A DNA stretch of 64,000 nucleotides from Parabacteroides gordonii MS-1 = DSM 23371. Lineage in GTDB: Bacteria; Bacteroidota; Bacteroidia; Bacteroidales; Tannerellaceae. Location: positions 778,917 to 842,916 of the forward strand of contig NZ_KQ033920.1 in assembly GCF_000969825.1 (NCBI RefSeq), read 5' to 3'. Positions 36,917 through 48,438 of the stretch are shown here, piece by piece. Within the stretch, counting starts at the first letter, position 1; every line of letters begins with the position of its first letter. The position numbers were made by a program, and so were the translations under genes. The notes below the pieces were generated by a model that was not told the origin of the DNA, made no database searches, and worked only from the letters and a program-made list of their open reading frames with translations.

Positions 36917-38968
36917 TTAACCGATCATCTGAACACTGCGTTTGATGAACTGGCTCAATGCTTCGCCTTTCAGCATACCGTTGGCCAGTAATGCCAGGTC
37001 GATCAATTGGCTGACCAGCTTGTTGTTGCCGGCATATTCTGCCAGGATAGCGTTGCGTTGTGCTGTCAATTCGTCGATCTTATGGTTCGTGTTCGTCATA
37101 TCTTCTTTTTCAGCAGAAGTAATTTCTTCTTCTTTCTTGCTGTTCTGAGCTTCGCGCAAATCACTCTGACGGGCTTTCCAGCCTTTCAGGTCAGCCAGGA
37201 TCGGTTTCAGCTTTTCTTCGCAGTTCTGTTCTTCTTCGGAAAGAACTTTTTTAACCAATTCGTGATCTGTGTTCAATACCAGGTTGTAGTTGTCGGGCAT
37301 TTCACCGTAGAAGGACATACCCGGCTGCATGGCCGACATTTCACGCATACGACGCATATATTCGCTCTGAGTCAGCATCACAGGGTTTGAATTTTCACCC
37401 AATGCTTCGAAAGTAACGATAAAGTCGGTCTTTTCGATCTTCGGCAGCTGGCTCCTGAACATTTCCTGCAAAGCGTTCTTCTGATCTTCATCCAGCGTTA
37501 CTTGGTTGTTTGTGTCTTTACGGATCAGGTTGTCGATTGTATCGCTGTCAACACGCACGAAACGAGTCTTGTCGAACTTCTGTTCCATCTGGCTGATGGC
37601 ATGTACATCCAACTGGCCGTCCATGATCAATACACTGTATGCTTTGTCTTTAGCAGCCTGGATATAGCTGTACTGGTCGTTTGCGTTTGTTGTGTACAGA
37701 TAGATCAGGTTGCCTTCCTTATCTGTCTGGTTGGCTTCAACCAACGCTTTATATTCTTCGAATGTATAGTATTTACCGTCTACATCTTTCAAAAGAGCGA
37801 ACTTGGCAGCACGGTCGTAGAACTTTTCGTCGCTCAGCATACCATACTGGATGAATAGTTTCAGGCTGTCCCATTTTTCTTCAAACTGGGGACGGTCGTT
37901 CTTGAACATTTCTTCCAGACGGTCAGCCACTTTCTTTGTGATGTGGTTGGAGATCTTCTTCACGTTCTGATCGCTCTGCAAGTAAGAACGGGATACGTTC
38001 AGAGGAATATCCGGAGAGTCGAGTACACCGTGCAACAATGTCAGGAATTCGGGAACGATACCTTCTACAGAGTCGGTAACGAATACCTGGTTGCTGTATA
38101 ACTGGATCTTATTACGATGCAGGTCGAGATTGCTCTTGATACGCGGGAAATACAAGATACCGGTCAGGTTGAATGGATAATCCACATTCAGGTGAATCCA
38201 GAACAACGGTTCTTCCGACATCGGATACAGATCCTGATAGAACTTCTTATAATCTTCATCCGTCATGTCGGTCGGTTTACGAACCCATGCCGGAGTAATG
38301 TCGTTAACGATATTGTCTTGGTCGGTATCGACATATTTACCGTCTTTCCATTCCTGCTTCTTACCGAATGCGATGGGGACGGGGAGGAAGCGACAATATT
38401 TAGTCAGCAGGCCGCTAATCTTTTCCTTATTAAGGAAGTCTTGATTTTCGTCGTCGATATACAGGATAATATCGGTACCACGATCTTCTTTCTGCGTTTC
38501 TTCCAATGTATATTCGGGAGTTCCGTCGCAGCTCCATTTCATAGGAACGGCACCTTCCTTGTATGATTTGGTTACGATCTCCACCTTCTTTGATACCATG
38601 AAAGAGGAGTAGAAGCCAAGACCGAAGTGTCCGATGATGGCTGCTGCATCATTCTTATATTTTTCTACGAATTCTTCTGCACCGGAGAAAGCGATCTGGT
38701 TGATGTATTTGTCGATTTCTTCGGCTGTCATACCGATACCACGGTCAGAGATCTTGATGGTCTTGTCGTCAAAACTGACATGAACGGTCAGGTCGCCCAG
38801 TTCGCCTTTGAATTCACCGACGGATGAAAGGGTCTTTAATTTCTGTGTAGCATCTACAGCATTCGATACTAATTCACGAAGAAAGATTTCGTGATCACTG
38901 TACAAAAACTTCTTAATGATCGGGAAGATGTTCTCGCTTGTAACACCAATGTTTCCTTGTTTAGCCAT
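36917..38968 (-). CDS. htpG: HtpG (Hsp90) chaperone
   Basis: 683 residues. Hallmarks in order: FLRELVSNAVDATQKLKTLS (ATP-binding helix), SDRGIGMTAEEIDKYINQIA, GHFGLGFYSSFMVSKKVEI, then ITPAWVRKPTDMTDEDYKKF and LYSNQVFVTDSVEGIVPEFL with the middle-domain RSYLQSDQNVKKI. It lacks the MEEVD tail, as in bacteria. It folds client proteins in the cytoplasm in an ATP cycle. It is 113 bp downstream of clpC on the same strand, separated by a terminator. Confidence 0.98.
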   Translation of the reverse strand: MAKQGNIGVTSENIFPIIKKFLYSDHEIFLRELVSNAVDATQKLKTLSSVGEFKGELGDLTVHVSFDDKTIKISDRGIGMTAEEIDKYINQIAFSGAEEFVEKYKNDAAAIIGHFGLGFYSSFMVSKKVEIVTKSYKEGAVPMKWSCDGTPEYTLEETQKEDRGTDIILYIDDENQDFLNKEKISGLLTKYCRFLPVPIAFGKKQEWKDGKYVDTDQDNIVNDITPAWVRKPTDMTDEDYKKFYQDLYPMSEEPLFWIHLNVDYPFNLTGILYFPRIKSNLDLHRNKIQLYSNQVFVTDSVEGIVPEFLTLLHGVLDSPDIPLNVSRSYLQSDQNVKKISNHITKKVADRLEEMFKNDRPQFEEKWDSLKLFIQYGMLSDEKFYDRAAKFALLKDVDGKYYTFEEYKALVEANQTDKEGNLIYLYTTNANDQYSYIQAAKDKAYSVLIMDGQLDVHAISQMEQKFDKTRFVRVDSDTIDNLIRKDTNNQVTLDEDQKNALQEMFRSQLPKIEKTDFIVTFEALGENSNPVMLTQSEYMRRMREMSAMQPGMSFYGEMPDNYNLVLNTDHELVKKVLSEEEQNCEEKLKPILADLKGWKARQSDLREAQNSKKEEEITSAEKEDMTNTNHKIDELTAQRNAILAEYAGNNKLVSQLIDLALLANGMLKGEALSQFIKRSVQMIG

Positions 38969-39026
38969 ATCGTTTATATTTTTATTATGTATTAATAATT
39001 CGTTTGACGATACGGTATAAACAAAA

Positions 39027-39057
39027 AAAATGCCAGATAGGTTCTATCTGACATTTT
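39027..39057 (-). terminator. Rho-independent terminator
   Basis: AAAATGCCAGATAG, loop GTT, CTATCTGACATTTT with one mismatch; on the minus strand a T-run follows. It ends the clpC transcript before htpG. Confidence 0.8.
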
Positions 39058-39081
39058 GACTTTATTACCGACAGAAACGGC

Positions 39082-41649
39082 TTATGCCTGTTCTTTCTTC
39101 TGTACGGATGTTACTATTTTCTGTTCATCCTTATTGAAGTCGACAACGATCTTATCGCCTTCGCCAACGGATGCACGGATAATCAATTCGGCCATTTCAT
39201 CTTCCAGGTATTTCTGGATGGCACGCTTCAGCGGACGGGCACCGAACTGTACGTCGTAGCCCTTCGTTGCGATGAAGTCTTTTGCCTCGTCGGTAAGAAC
39301 CAACTCGTAGCCCAGACCACAAACACGTTTGTAAAGTCCCTGTAACTCAATATCGATGATCTTATGGATTGCATCTTTATCAAGCTGGTCGAACATGATA
39401 ATGTCGTCCACACGGTTCAGGAATTCCGGAGCAAACGCCTTGTTCAACGCTTTCTGAATCACACTGCGTGAGAAGTCCTTATCCATTTCACCGGCTGCCT
39501 GCGAGCTGAAACCGACACCGCGGCCGAAATCTTTCAACTGGCGTGTACCGATATTGGAAGTCATGATCAGGATCGTATTTTTAAAGTCGATCCGTCTGCC
39601 AAGACTGTCAGTCAGGCGGCCTTCATCCAATACCTGCAACAACAGGTTGAATACATCGGGGTGCGCTTTTTCAATCTCGTCGAGCAATACGACAGAGTAG
39701 GGTTTACGGCGAACCTTTTCAGTCAACTGACCACCTTCTTCATATCCTACATATCCCGGAGGTGCCCCGATCAGACGGGATACCGCAAACTTTTCCAGGT
39801 ATTCGCTCATGTCGATACGTACCAAGGCGTCTGCCGAGTCGAACAGGTATTCTGCCAACTTCTTTGCCAGGTGAGTCTTACCGACACCTGTCGGACCGAG
39901 GAACATGAATGTTCCGATCGGTTTGTTCGGATCTTTCAACCCTACACGATTACGCTGGATAGCTTTTACAATCTTCTGCACGGCATCGTCCTGACCTACG
40001 ACCTGCTTTTTTAGATTCTCTGCCATTTCCAGCAGTCTCAGGTTTTCGGCCTTTGCAATTCGCTGAACCGGCACACCTGACATCATAGCTACCACTTCGG
40101 CCACTTTCTCCTCGTCTACCGTTTCACGGTGTTCCTGCAATTCCTGTTCCCACTTGGCTTTAGCCGCTTCCAGTTGCAACAGGTACTGGCGTTCTTTATC
40201 GCGGAAACTTGCTGCCAGTTCGAAGTTCTGCGACTTGACGGCTGCCAGTTTTTCGGTCTTTGTATCTTCAATCTTTGCTTCCAGTTCTTCGATACTCTTC
40301 GGAACTGTGATATTAGATATATGTACGCGAGAACCGGCTTCGTCGAGTGCATCGATTGCCTTATCCGGGAAGTTACGGTCGCTGATATATCGTTCTGTCA
40401 GTTTCACACATGCATCCAGCGCCTCGTCGGTATAGATCACATTATGGTGTTCTTCGTAACGGGGCTTGATATTTTTCAGGATCTGCAATGTTTCTTCCGC
40501 AGTTGTCGGATCGACGATCACTTTCTGGAAACGACGTTCCAGTGCACCGTCTTTCTCGATATTCTTACGATACTCGTCAAGTGTCGTCGCACCGATACAT
40601 TGTATTTCACCACGCGCCAAGGCCGGTTTCAGCATATTGGCGGCATCCATCGAGCCGGAGGCCGAACCTGCACCTACAATGGTATGTATTTCATCGATGA
40701 ACAAGATGATATTCGGGTTCTTGGAAAGTTCGTTCAGAATCGCTTTGATACGTTCTTCAAACTGTCCGCGATACTTGGTACCTGCCACGATCGATGCCAT
40801 ATCCAGACTGATCACACGCTTGTCGAACAATACGCGTGACACTTTACGCTGGATGATACGCAGGGCCAATCCTTCCACGATAGCGGATTTACCGACACCC
40901 GGCTCACCGATCAGCACCGGATTATTCTTTTTACGGCGGCTCAGGATCTGTGCCAGACGCTCGATCTCCTTTTCACGGCCTACGATCGGATCCAGGCGGT
41001 TTTCCGAAGCAGCGCGTGTCATGTCCGTACCGAAGTTATCCAATACCGGAGTATCGTTCGGCGATTTCGGCTGGGCAGCACCTGCTCCCGCACCGGAAGA
41101 GGAGCGGGGGGATTCCTTGCGGGAAGAGAAGTCTTCTTCATCGTCGTCTTCGTCGTCGGTGTAACCATCGCTGATCTCATCGACTTCTTCCAGTTCTTCC
41201 ATCCGGTTCATATCCGTACCGTTTATAAGATTATTGTATACATTGCGATAGTTTATACCGGCTTCGCTCAATGCCTTTGCTGCCACGTTGAATTCTTCCT
41301 TCAAAATAGCCAAAAGCAGATGTTCCGTGCCTGTCTCGTCTGTTTTGAACAAACGTGACTCCAGCATACTCATACGTAGTACGCGTTCTGTAGTTTTGCT
41401 GATGGCGATATCGTGTAGCTCGGACTCTTCCGTATCAAATGTATTTTTGATCTCTTGTTCGATTCTCTTCTTTATATCGTGTACGTCGGCGTGTAAATCA
41501 TGTAATAACCGCATGGCTTTACCTTCACCGTCGCGTATGATACCAAGCATCAAATGTTCCGGCCCGATATAACTGTTCTGAAGCCTTGCAGCTTCTTCAC
41601 GGCTATATTCAATAACGTCCATCAACCTTTTTGAATAATTATTTTTCAT
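39082..41649 (-). CDS. clpC: ClpC-type AAA+ unfoldase (Clp protease ATP-binding subunit)
   Basis: 855 residues from ATG 41649 ([20 protein letters not shown]); the longer frame from 41694 adds an unlikely leader. Two Clp_N repeats at 1-145; first AAA+ domain with GEPGVGKS near 240; UVR motif at about 445-480 ([20 protein letters not shown]) as in ClpC rather than ClpB; second AAA+ domain with [18 protein letters not shown] near 590. An acidic linker, [20 protein letters not shown], lies near 160. It unfolds proteins for ClpP. It is divergent from gyrA, with a shared 220-bp intergenic region. Confidence 0.96.
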   Translation of the reverse strand: MKNNYSKRLMDVIEYSREEAARLQNSYIGPEHLMLGIIRDGEGKAMRLLHDLHADVHDIKKRIEQEIKNTFDTEESELHDIAISKTTERVLRMSMLESRLFKTDETGTEHLLLAILKEEFNVAAKALSEAGINYRNVYNNLINGTDMNRMEELEEVDEISDGYTDDEDDDEEDFSSRKESPRSSSGAGAGAAQPKSPNDTPVLDNFGTDMTRAASENRLDPIVGREKEIERLAQILSRRKKNNPVLIGEPGVGKSAIVEGLALRIIQRKVSRVLFDKRVISLDMASIVAGTKYRGQFEERIKAILNELSKNPNIILFIDEIHTIVGAGSASGSMDAANMLKPALARGEIQCIGATTLDEYRKNIEKDGALERRFQKVIVDPTTAEETLQILKNIKPRYEEHHNVIYTDEALDACVKLTERYISDRNFPDKAIDALDEAGSRVHISNITVPKSIEELEAKIEDTKTEKLAAVKSQNFELAASFRDKERQYLLQLEAAKAKWEQELQEHRETVDEEKVAEVVAMMSGVPVQRIAKAENLRLLEMAENLKKQVVGQDDAVQKIVKAIQRNRVGLKDPNKPIGTFMFLGPTGVGKTHLAKKLAEYLFDSADALVRIDMSEYLEKFAVSRLIGAPPGYVGYEEGGQLTEKVRRKPYSVVLLDEIEKAHPDVFNLLLQVLDEGRLTDSLGRRIDFKNTILIMTSNIGTRQLKDFGRGVGFSSQAAGEMDKDFSRSVIQKALNKAFAPEFLNRVDDIIMFDQLDKDAIHKIIDIELQGLYKRVCGLGYELVLTDEAKDFIATKGYDVQFGARPLKRAIQKYLEDEMAELIIRASVGEGDKIVVDFNKDEQKIVTSVQKKEQA

Positions 41650-41870
41650 ACCTATATGAATCCTATCTATTATAATAATGTACTGTGAATGCAAAATTAA
41701 TAAACTCTCTCTATATAACTAACAAAATCCGTGCCATTATTCCTTAAGAAAACCCCAATATTTCTGAATAATAAAATTTCAGGGTAAAAACTTTCGTGAT
41801 AAAGGGAAAAGCGTTACCTTAGTGCACTTTTTGAAAGGTGAGATATTGAGTGTAATTAATATAAAACTAA

Positions 41871-44447
41871 ATGGTTGATCAAGACAGAATTATTAAGATT
41901 AACATCGAGGAGGAAATGAAATCTGCATACATTGACTATTCAATGTCTGTAATTGTTTCGCGCGCCCTTCCGGATGTTAGGGATGGTTTTAAACCGGTTC
42001 ACCGTCGTGTGTTGTTCGGGATGAATGAATTAGGTAATACATCCGATAAACCTTATAAGAAATCTGCGAGAATTGTTGGAGAAGTTTTAGGTAAGTACCA
42101 TCCGCACGGAGACTCTTCCGTATATTTTGCGATGGTTCGTATGGCACAAACATGGTCCTTACGTTATCCGTTGGTAGACGGACAAGGTAACTTTGGTTCG
42201 GTCGACGGCGATAGTCCGGCGGCAATGCGTTACACCGAAGCACGTTTGAGCAAGCTTGCCGAAGAAATGCTTCGTGATATTGACAAAGACACAGTAGACT
42301 TCCAGCTGAACTTCGATGACACGCTGAAAGAACCGACAGTACTTCCGACTCGTATCCCGAACTTGTTGGTGAATGGTGCTTCCGGTATCGCAGTAGGTAT
42401 GGCAACGAACATGCCGCCTCATAACATGAGTGAAGTGCTGGATGCTTCTATGGCCTATATAGATGCCCGTGGAGACATCGACGTGGAAGGCTTGATGGAA
42501 TATGTAAAAGCTCCCGACTTCCCGACTGGTGCAACGATCTATGGTTATGCAGGTGTAAAGGATGCTTTCGAAACCGGTAGGGGACGCATCATTCTTCGCG
42601 GTAAAGCTGAGATCGAAGTAGAAAACAATCACGAAAAGATCATTATTTCAGAAATTCCTTACCTTGTTAATAAGGCAGAACTGATCAAGTATATCGCCGA
42701 CCTGGTTAACGATAAACGTATCGAAGGTATTTCTAACGTAAACGACGAGTCAGACCGTAACGGTATGCGTATCGTTGTCGATGTAAAACGTGATGCAAAC
42801 TCCAGCGTTGTTCTGAACAAATTGTATAAGCTGACCGCTTTGCAATCTTCTTTCAGTGTAAATAATATCGCCCTGGTCAACGGCCGCCCGCGCCAGTTGA
42901 ACCTGAAAGACATGATCAAGGCTTTCGTCGATCATCGTCATGAAGTGGTGATCCGCCGTACAAGATTCGAACTGAAGAAAGCGGAAGAAAGAGCTCATAT
43001 CCTGGAAGGTCTGATCATTGCATCCGACAATATCGATGAAGTAATCGCTATCATCAAATCATCCAAGAGCCCGAACGAAGCGATCGAGCGTTTGATGGAA
43101 CGTTTCTCTTTATCAGATGTACAGGCTCGTGCTATCGTAGAAATGAGACTGCGCCAGTTGACCGGACTGGAACAGGATAAGCTGCGCGCTGAATACGAAG
43201 AGATCGAGAAATTGATTGCCCGCTTAAAAGAAATCCTTGAAAACGAGGATACCCGTATGGAAGTGATCAAAGATGAATTGCAGGAAGTAAAAGATAAATA
43301 CGGTGACGAACGTAAAACGGATATCGTATATGCTTCTGAAGAACTGAATCCTGAAGACTTCTATGCTGACGATGAAATGATCATCACGATCTCACACATG
43401 GGTTACATCAAACGTACGCCGTTGAGTGAATTCCGTGCACAGGGACGTGGCGGAGTAGGAGCCAAGGGTTCTGAAACACGTGATGCAGACTTCGTTGAGT
43501 ATATTTACCCGGCTTCCATGCATGCCACCCTGCTGATCTTTACGGCAAAAGGTAAATGCTATTGGCTGAAGGTATTCGAAATCCCCGAAGGAGCGAAGAA
43601 TGCAAAGGGTAGAGCTATCCAGAACTTATTGAATATTGAACCGGATGATAAAGTAAATGCTTTCATCCGCGTTAAAAAACTGACAACTGACACTGAATTT
43701 ATCAACTCACATTACCTGTTGTTCTGTACAAAGAAAGGTGTTATCAAGAAAACATTGCTTGAAGCATACTCACGTCCGCGTCAGAATGGTGTGAACGCTA
43801 TCACACTACGTGAAGACGACGGCCTGATCGAAGTATGTATGACTAACGGCAACAATGAAGTCTTGATCGCAAACCGCAACGGACGGGCTATTCGTTTCCA
43901 CGAAAGTGCGGTGCGCGTCATGGGACGTACAGCATCCGGAGTAAGAGGTATGACATTGGACGAAGATCCTTCCGATGAAGTAGTAGGAATGGTATGTATC
44001 AAGGATAAAGAAACCGATACAGTATTGGTTGTTTCTGAACAGGGTTACGGAAAACGTTCGATCGTAGAAGATTACCGTATGACCAACCGTGGTGGTAAGG
44101 GTGTAAAAACACTTAACATTACAGAAAAGACCGGTAAACTTGTTGCCATCAAAAATGTTACAGAAGAAAATGATATCATGATCATTAATAAATCAGGTAT
44201 CACTATTCGTATGAAGGTAACCGACTTGAATGTAATCGGCCGCGCCACACAAGGTGTCCGACTGATCAACTTAGGTAAACGTAACGATGAAATAGCCTCT
44301 GTATGTAAGGTTTTATCCGAATCGGAAGAGCAGGTGAACGAAGAAAATGCTGAACAGGACGCTCAGAATGAAAACAAAGGAGAAATAACCGATTTTGGAG
44401 GATCTGAAGATATCGCTAACGATACTGAGGAGACAACAAATGAATAA
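41871..44447 (+). CDS. gyrA: DNA gyrase subunit A
   Basis: 858 residues. The catalytic tyrosine is Tyr121 in [11 protein letters not shown]. The quinolone-resistance region reads [20 protein letters not shown]: Ser82 (E. coli Ser83 position) is wild type, and Phe86 occupies the place of E. coli Asp87. C-terminal beta-pinwheel repeats are present, with the GyrA box [10 protein letters not shown]. The tail after about 815 is acidic and Gln/Asn-rich. It introduces negative supercoils with GyrB. The TPR gene follows after 40 bp, so they may be co-transcribed. The short spacing of TACCTTAG to the start at 41814-41821 suggests a promoter, weakly. Confidence 0.98.
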   Translation: MVDQDRIIKINIEEEMKSAYIDYSMSVIVSRALPDVRDGFKPVHRRVLFGMNELGNTSDKPYKKSARIVGEVLGKYHPHGDSSVYFAMVRMAQTWSLRYPLVDGQGNFGSVDGDSPAAMRYTEARLSKLAEEMLRDIDKDTVDFQLNFDDTLKEPTVLPTRIPNLLVNGASGIAVGMATNMPPHNMSEVLDASMAYIDARGDIDVEGLMEYVKAPDFPTGATIYGYAGVKDAFETGRGRIILRGKAEIEVENNHEKIIISEIPYLVNKAELIKYIADLVNDKRIEGISNVNDESDRNGMRIVVDVKRDANSSVVLNKLYKLTALQSSFSVNNIALVNGRPRQLNLKDMIKAFVDHRHEVVIRRTRFELKKAEERAHILEGLIIASDNIDEVIAIIKSSKSPNEAIERLMERFSLSDVQARAIVEMRLRQLTGLEQDKLRAEYEEIEKLIARLKEILENEDTRMEVIKDELQEVKDKYGDERKTDIVYASEELNPEDFYADDEMIITISHMGYIKRTPLSEFRAQGRGGVGAKGSETRDADFVEYIYPASMHATLLIFTAKGKCYWLKVFEIPEGAKNAKGRAIQNLLNIEPDDKVNAFIRVKKLTTDTEFINSHYLLFCTKKGVIKKTLLEAYSRPRQNGVNAITLREDDGLIEVCMTNGNNEVLIANRNGRAIRFHESAVRVMGRTASGVRGMTLDEDPSDEVVGMVCIKDKETDTVLVVSEQGYGKRSIVEDYRMTNRGGKGVKTLNITEKTGKLVAIKNVTEENDIMIINKSGITIRMKVTDLNVIGRATQGVRLINLGKRNDEIASVCKVLSESEEQVNEENAEQDAQNENKGEITDFGGSEDIANDTEETTNE

Positions 44448-44487
44448 TTTAAACAAATAGAAATATTAATCTCAAATTACTATCACA

Positions 44488-45708
44488 ATGAAACGATTAT
44501 TATTAACAGTTGCATTATGCGTTGCAGCATCATCTGCCTCTTTCGCTCAAAAGAAAGCCGTTAAGGAGGCACAAGGAATAGCAAAAGGAGACAAGGCTGA
44601 TTTCACTGAAGCCAGAGCATTAATCAAGGGCGCATTGGAAAATCCTGAAACAAAGGATGACGCTCAGACTTGGTATGTTGCCGGTTTTATCGAAGATCAG
44701 CAGTTCAGTGCAGAAAGAACAAAACAAATTCTGGGACAGCAACCGAACGAACCGGTTATGTACGATGCATTGATCGCTATCCTTCCTTATTTCAAGAAAG
44801 CTTACGAACTGGATCAGCTTCCGAATGAAAAAGGTAAAATCAAACCTAAATATTCTAAAGATATCAAGAGTATCTTAAGTGCTGACCACGTATATTATTT
44901 CAACGGTGGTGCTTATTATTTCGATCAGAAAGATTATAAGAAAGCATACGATTTCTTCAACCAATATCTGGAAATCTCTGAATTACCGATGTTCGAAGGC
45001 ACTCAGACTGCAGAAAAAGACTCTACATTCATGACTGTTCAGTTCTATGCTGCTGTTGCTGCTACTCAGCTGGGAGATTCTCCTACGGCTATCAAGGCAT
45101 TGAGCCGTGCTAAAGACACAGATTTCAGACAGAATGATATTTATCAGTATCTGGCTTACGAATATCAGCAGGCTAAAGACACTGTAAACTTTGAAAAGGT
45201 ACTGGAAGAAGGTATGGCTAAGTTCCCGAACGAAGAATATTACCTGATGAACCTGATCAACAACTACATCTATTCAGGCAGAAACGAAAAAGCTATCGAA
45301 TATTTGAATACAGCTATCGCTAAAGATCCTAACAATTCACAGCTATATCACGTAATGGGTATGGTTTATGAAACAGGTTTGAAGGATTATGCTAACGCTG
45401 AAAAGTACTTCTCAAAAGCATTGGAACTGAATCCTGAAGCAGTTGAATCTCTGTCAAGTCTTGGCCGTGTATATTACAACCAAGGTGTAAACAAACAGGG
45501 TGAAGCTAACATGATCAACGACAGCAAGAAATATCAGGAAGAACTGACAGTAGCTAAGGATCTTTTCAAGAAAGCTCTTCCTTATTTCGAAAAAGCTCAC
45601 CAGCTGAAACCGGATGAATCAGAATATAAGATTGCCTTAAGAGGTATCTATTACAACCTGAATATGGGCCCGGAACTGGAAGCTATCGAAGCTGAAATGA
45701 ACAAATAA
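44488..45708 (+). CDS. secreted tetratricopeptide protein
   Basis: 406 residues with a signal peptide (MKRLLLTVALCVAASSASFA, cut before QKKA). At least five TPR units follow, for example YFDQKDYKKAYDFFNQYLEI, YYLMNLINNYIYSGRNEKAI and VMGMVYETGLKDYANAEKYF. No lipobox, so probably periplasmic. The TPRs suggest a scaffold or assembly role; I know of no specific function. Position directly after gyrA is conserved in several Bacteroidales, as I recall. It ends at a strong terminator. Confidence 0.88.
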   Translation: MKRLLLTVALCVAASSASFAQKKAVKEAQGIAKGDKADFTEARALIKGALENPETKDDAQTWYVAGFIEDQQFSAERTKQILGQQPNEPVMYDALIAILPYFKKAYELDQLPNEKGKIKPKYSKDIKSILSADHVYYFNGGAYYFDQKDYKKAYDFFNQYLEISELPMFEGTQTAEKDSTFMTVQFYAAVAATQLGDSPTAIKALSRAKDTDFRQNDIYQYLAYEYQQAKDTVNFEKVLEEGMAKFPNEEYYLMNLINNYIYSGRNEKAIEYLNTAIAKDPNNSQLYHVMGMVYETGLKDYANAEKYFSKALELNPEAVESLSSLGRVYYNQGVNKQGEANMINDSKKYQEELTVAKDLFKKALPYFEKAHQLKPDESEYKIALRGIYYNLNMGPELEAIEAEMNK

Positions 45709-45730
45709 TAATCATTTCTATTGAATACAA

Positions 45731-45764
45731 AAATAGCCGTCCCAATCGGGGCGGCTATTTTTTT
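45731..45764. terminator. Rho-independent terminator
   Basis: AAATAGCCGTCCC, loop AATC, GGGGCGGCTATTT and a T-run, between the convergent TPR and oadB genes; the A-run before the stem lets it work on both strands. Confidence 0.92.
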
Positions 45765-45784
45765 GTCTTAGAAGATCCCTGTCT

Positions 45785-46999
45785 TTACAGATAAGGGATA
45801 ATCGTTATGTAAATACCGGTGATAATAGCCGATGTAATGACACCCGAGATATTGGCGCCTAATGCATCCCCTAAAATGAAAGAGTCCGGATTCTCCTTGC
45901 TAACCAGCTTCTGGGCAACCTTTGCAGTTGTAGGTACACAGCTCACAGCTGCGATACCGATTACCGGGTTATAGTTGCCGCGTTTAATGAAATACATAAT
46001 ATAACCGCCCATAATACCTCCGATACCGGAAAGAAGCAATGCTGTAACACCCAACACCAGCAATTTCAGAATCTTAGGATCGAGAAGCAATTTGGCGTCA
46101 CACAATACACCGAGCAGTAACCCTAACATGAAAGTTGAACCATACAATAACGGCCCGCTCACAAAATCATAAATATGTTTCATGCCTGATTCACGAACGG
46201 CAACTCCCAGGAACAATGAAAAGAAAAGGGGAGAGGCTACAGGGAATAAGAAGCTCAAAACTGCACACAAAATAACGGCAAATGCAAGTTTAACCTTTGC
46301 ATCATAATTCTTAGGCGGCTTGGTAGTCGTCATCTTTATAGCACGCAACCGTTGCGGGATCAGGAGTTTTACCAGGTAAGGATATCCTCCGTAAGTCAGT
46401 CCCAGATACAAGTAAGCAACTACCGTAATAGGAACAAACAAATGTTTTGCCAAAATCAATGACGTAAACAGAACCATCGGGCCGTCAGCACCGCCAACCA
46501 TAGCAACAGAAGCACTTTCCTTTAAAGACAAACCGAATGCACTGGCAATAGGAACTGTCAGGAAGGTTCCCAGTTCGGCACAAAGAGCCAGAAAAAGACT
46601 GGCAAATGGTTTCTGAAGCAAAAAGCCGACATCCAGCAAAGTCCCGATTCCCATAAACACAAAACAGGCTATCAAGCCATTACTAAAGGTAAGCGTATAT
46701 ACAGGTTGGAGAAAATCAATCTGCATCGTATTCATTAATTCGTCCGTATTAGAAAGCATCGGATCCAGAAACAGGTTTCCCAGGCCACCTTCAGGCATCA
46801 TCAGCGTACCACAATTGATCGCAACCATACCTAATCCCATAGGGATCATTACCATAGGTTCCAAAACTCCTTTCCAGCCTAAATACACGAGTAGGCCGCC
46901 AAGAGTAATCAAAAAAACACGAGCTACTGCCAGTACCCATCCACCGGCAACCATTGTTCCAAATCCCTGGAACAAACTTAAAAAATCAACGTTTTCCAT
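45785..46999 (-). CDS. sodium-translocating decarboxylase beta subunit (OadB/GcdB family)
   Basis: 404 residues, about ten membrane segments. Motifs: FMGIGTLLDVGFLLQKPFAS with the conserved Asp in LLDVGF, SVAMVGGADGPMVLFTSLIL (the GGADGPM signature of sodium-binding) and the C-terminal GDALGANISGVITSAIITG. The subunit pumps sodium out using decarboxylation energy, with alpha (carboxyltransferase) and a biotin carrier. In this window there is only the gamma-like gene (9 bp upstream) and no alpha or biotin gene. The substrate acid cannot be assigned. Confidence 0.95.
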   Translation of the reverse strand: MENVDFLSLFQGFGTMVAGGWVLAVARVFLITLGGLLVYLGWKGVLEPMVMIPMGLGMVAINCGTLMMPEGGLGNLFLDPMLSNTDELMNTMQIDFLQPVYTLTFSNGLIACFVFMGIGTLLDVGFLLQKPFASLFLALCAELGTFLTVPIASAFGLSLKESASVAMVGGADGPMVLFTSLILAKHLFVPITVVAYLYLGLTYGGYPYLVKLLIPQRLRAIKMTTTKPPKNYDAKVKLAFAVILCAVLSFLFPVASPLFFSLFLGVAVRESGMKHIYDFVSGPLLYGSTFMLGLLLGVLCDAKLLLDPKILKLLVLGVTALLLSGIGGIMGGYIMYFIKRGNYNPVIGIAAVSCVPTTAKVAQKLVSKENPDSFILGDALGANISGVITSAIITGIYITIIPYL

Positions 47000-47008
47000 A
47001 TCTGTCTT

Positions 47009-47443
47009 TTATTTATCGGTAGAAGGATTTTCTTCTTTGTTTGTATTGCTTTTTCTTATCATCTGTTCTTTTTTCTTCAGATACATAATACGAGTATCCT
47101 GTGGATAATAATAATCCATCAGATCCAAATGAGAAGCACCGTGGCTTACACCATGATAATATCCGGAAGGTTTTATATGAAGAAGGTCGCTGTTTACACC
47201 TTGACGGAATTCTTCGCGTTCATCATCCGTTTGTTCTTCTTCGTTAACGGAATCCAACCCGAGTATTTCACCAATCTTGGCACGCAACTTATTGAGTTTG
47301 CTAAATTGTGAAAGTTCTTCACTATGATGAAACTCCAGAGAATCGGCCCAAACTGAAATAAGTTTGATCACACCGGCCACTATAAACCCAATAATGAAGG
47401 TCAGAGCCATCATTTCCAGGGTAGAAAGTAATAGACTTAACAT
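47009..47443 (-). CDS. OadG-type small subunit of a sodium-pump decarboxylase
   Basis: 144 residues. One membrane segment at about 10-30 (MMALTFIIGFIVAGVIKLIS) and a charged, Glu/Lys-rich cytoplasmic part. The size and the position 9 bp before the beta subunit gene fit OadG, which holds the alpha subunit to the membrane. The late part (SGYYHGVSHGASHLDLMDYY) resembles the metal-binding C-terminus of gamma subunits with His residues. The similarity of the family itself is weak and mainly positional. Confidence 0.75.
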   Translation of the reverse strand: MLSLLLSTLEMMALTFIIGFIVAGVIKLISVWADSLEFHHSEELSQFSKLNKLRAKIGEILGLDSVNEEEQTDDEREEFRQGVNSDLLHIKPSGYYHGVSHGASHLDLMDYYYPQDTRIMYLKKKEQMIRKSNTNKEENPSTDK

Positions 47444-47548
47444 AATTATTTAATTTAATATCTGATATAATATGCCATATAGGCACACGATTAGTCACTG
47501 TCTGCAATCGCACGCAGACAATAAATAGAAATAATCAAAAGAGATAAG

Positions 47549-47941
47549 CTAAATAATTATTTTTCGCAACACGTAGACCCAATGGCCTGATCGCATACGA
47601 AGAGTGGAGAATTTTATAGATTGTGTTATTAAAAAGGTTTCAGAGACTTTATTCAGTATCTTTTGTTCCTTTTGCAGAAATAGTTCGAGAAGTCGGGTTG
47701 TTACTTTAAACGGACGCTCACATCTTGTGGAGATAACTAACGTACGGGTAGTAAGACAATAGGTTGTATTATGTCCCTGGTTTAAGTCGTAATTTTTTAA
47801 TTCGTCCTGTAATGGGTGTTTTACGTTATTGCAGATGAAAGTCATTTCCTGTGGAGATAAAATATCTTTATCTTCAAGCTTTACCTGCATATTTAGCAAT
47901 AGCAGAAACAGAAATGATAATATCAGCAATACTTTTTTCAT
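47549..47941 (-). CDS. small secreted protein of unknown function
   Basis: 130 residues with an N-terminal hydrophobic stretch (MKKVLLILSFLFLLLLNMQV) that is a signal peptide or membrane anchor. The rest has Cys pairs (FICNNVKH, TTYCLTTRTLVISTRC) and no recognised domain. It is on the oad strand but 105 bp upstream. Between it and the small ORF at 48505 there are about 560 bp of AT-rich sequence without ORFs other than very short ones; a hairpin with a minus-strand T-run lies at 48151-48185. Confidence 0.6.
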   Translation of the reverse strand: MKKVLLILSFLFLLLLNMQVKLEDKDILSPQEMTFICNNVKHPLQDELKNYDLNQGHNTTYCLTTRTLVISTRCERPFKVTTRLLELFLQKEQKILNKVSETFLITQSIKFSTLRMRSGHWVYVLRKIII

Positions 47942-48150
47942 CGCGCCGCGAAGATAGAACAGTTATTTAACATACAACACTCTTTAGATAATAAATGTTG
48001 AAAAAATTTGTGTTGATCGGGGATCTCAAGGGGAAATAAACGATAGATAGAGAGTTTACAAATATCTATTAAACATAATGAGAATTATAAATAATACTAG
48101 AATAAAGATATCCGGAGCCACATATCGGTAATAAAAGCATACAGGCAATA

Positions 48151-48185
48151 AAAAATCCGTATATAACTTCACAGTTACATACGGA
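48151..48185 (-). terminator. Rho-independent terminator-like hairpin
   Basis: TCCGTATATAA, short loop, TTACATACGGA with one wobble and a T-run on the minus strand. It lies alone in the intergenic stretch; a transcript from the right would end here. No ORF precedes it, so an RNA gene or read-through is possible. Confidence 0.6.
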
Positions 48186-48438
48186 CCAAACAAATAACAA
48201 ACTCTACTTATATGAAAAAACAAATACTACTAACATAATTATTACAGAATCTTGTAAGTCCTGTTTATCATTATAACAATGATAAGGTTTATTTAGTTCT
48301 GAATACAGAATAAATTTCTGTTATTTCTAGCATGTATAAGATCCAGAAATATTATTCTCGCATGAGAACTATATTTTATTCGATATTATAACAAAGCGCT
48401 TATTATTTATGTTTCAGGATCATATGCTAATAAATGTT

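Noticed and set aside
42100..42160. Fluoroquinolone-resistance mutation in gyrA
   Set aside because: The key Ser82 is wild type; Phe86 at the second position may be normal for this group, so resistance cannot be claimed.
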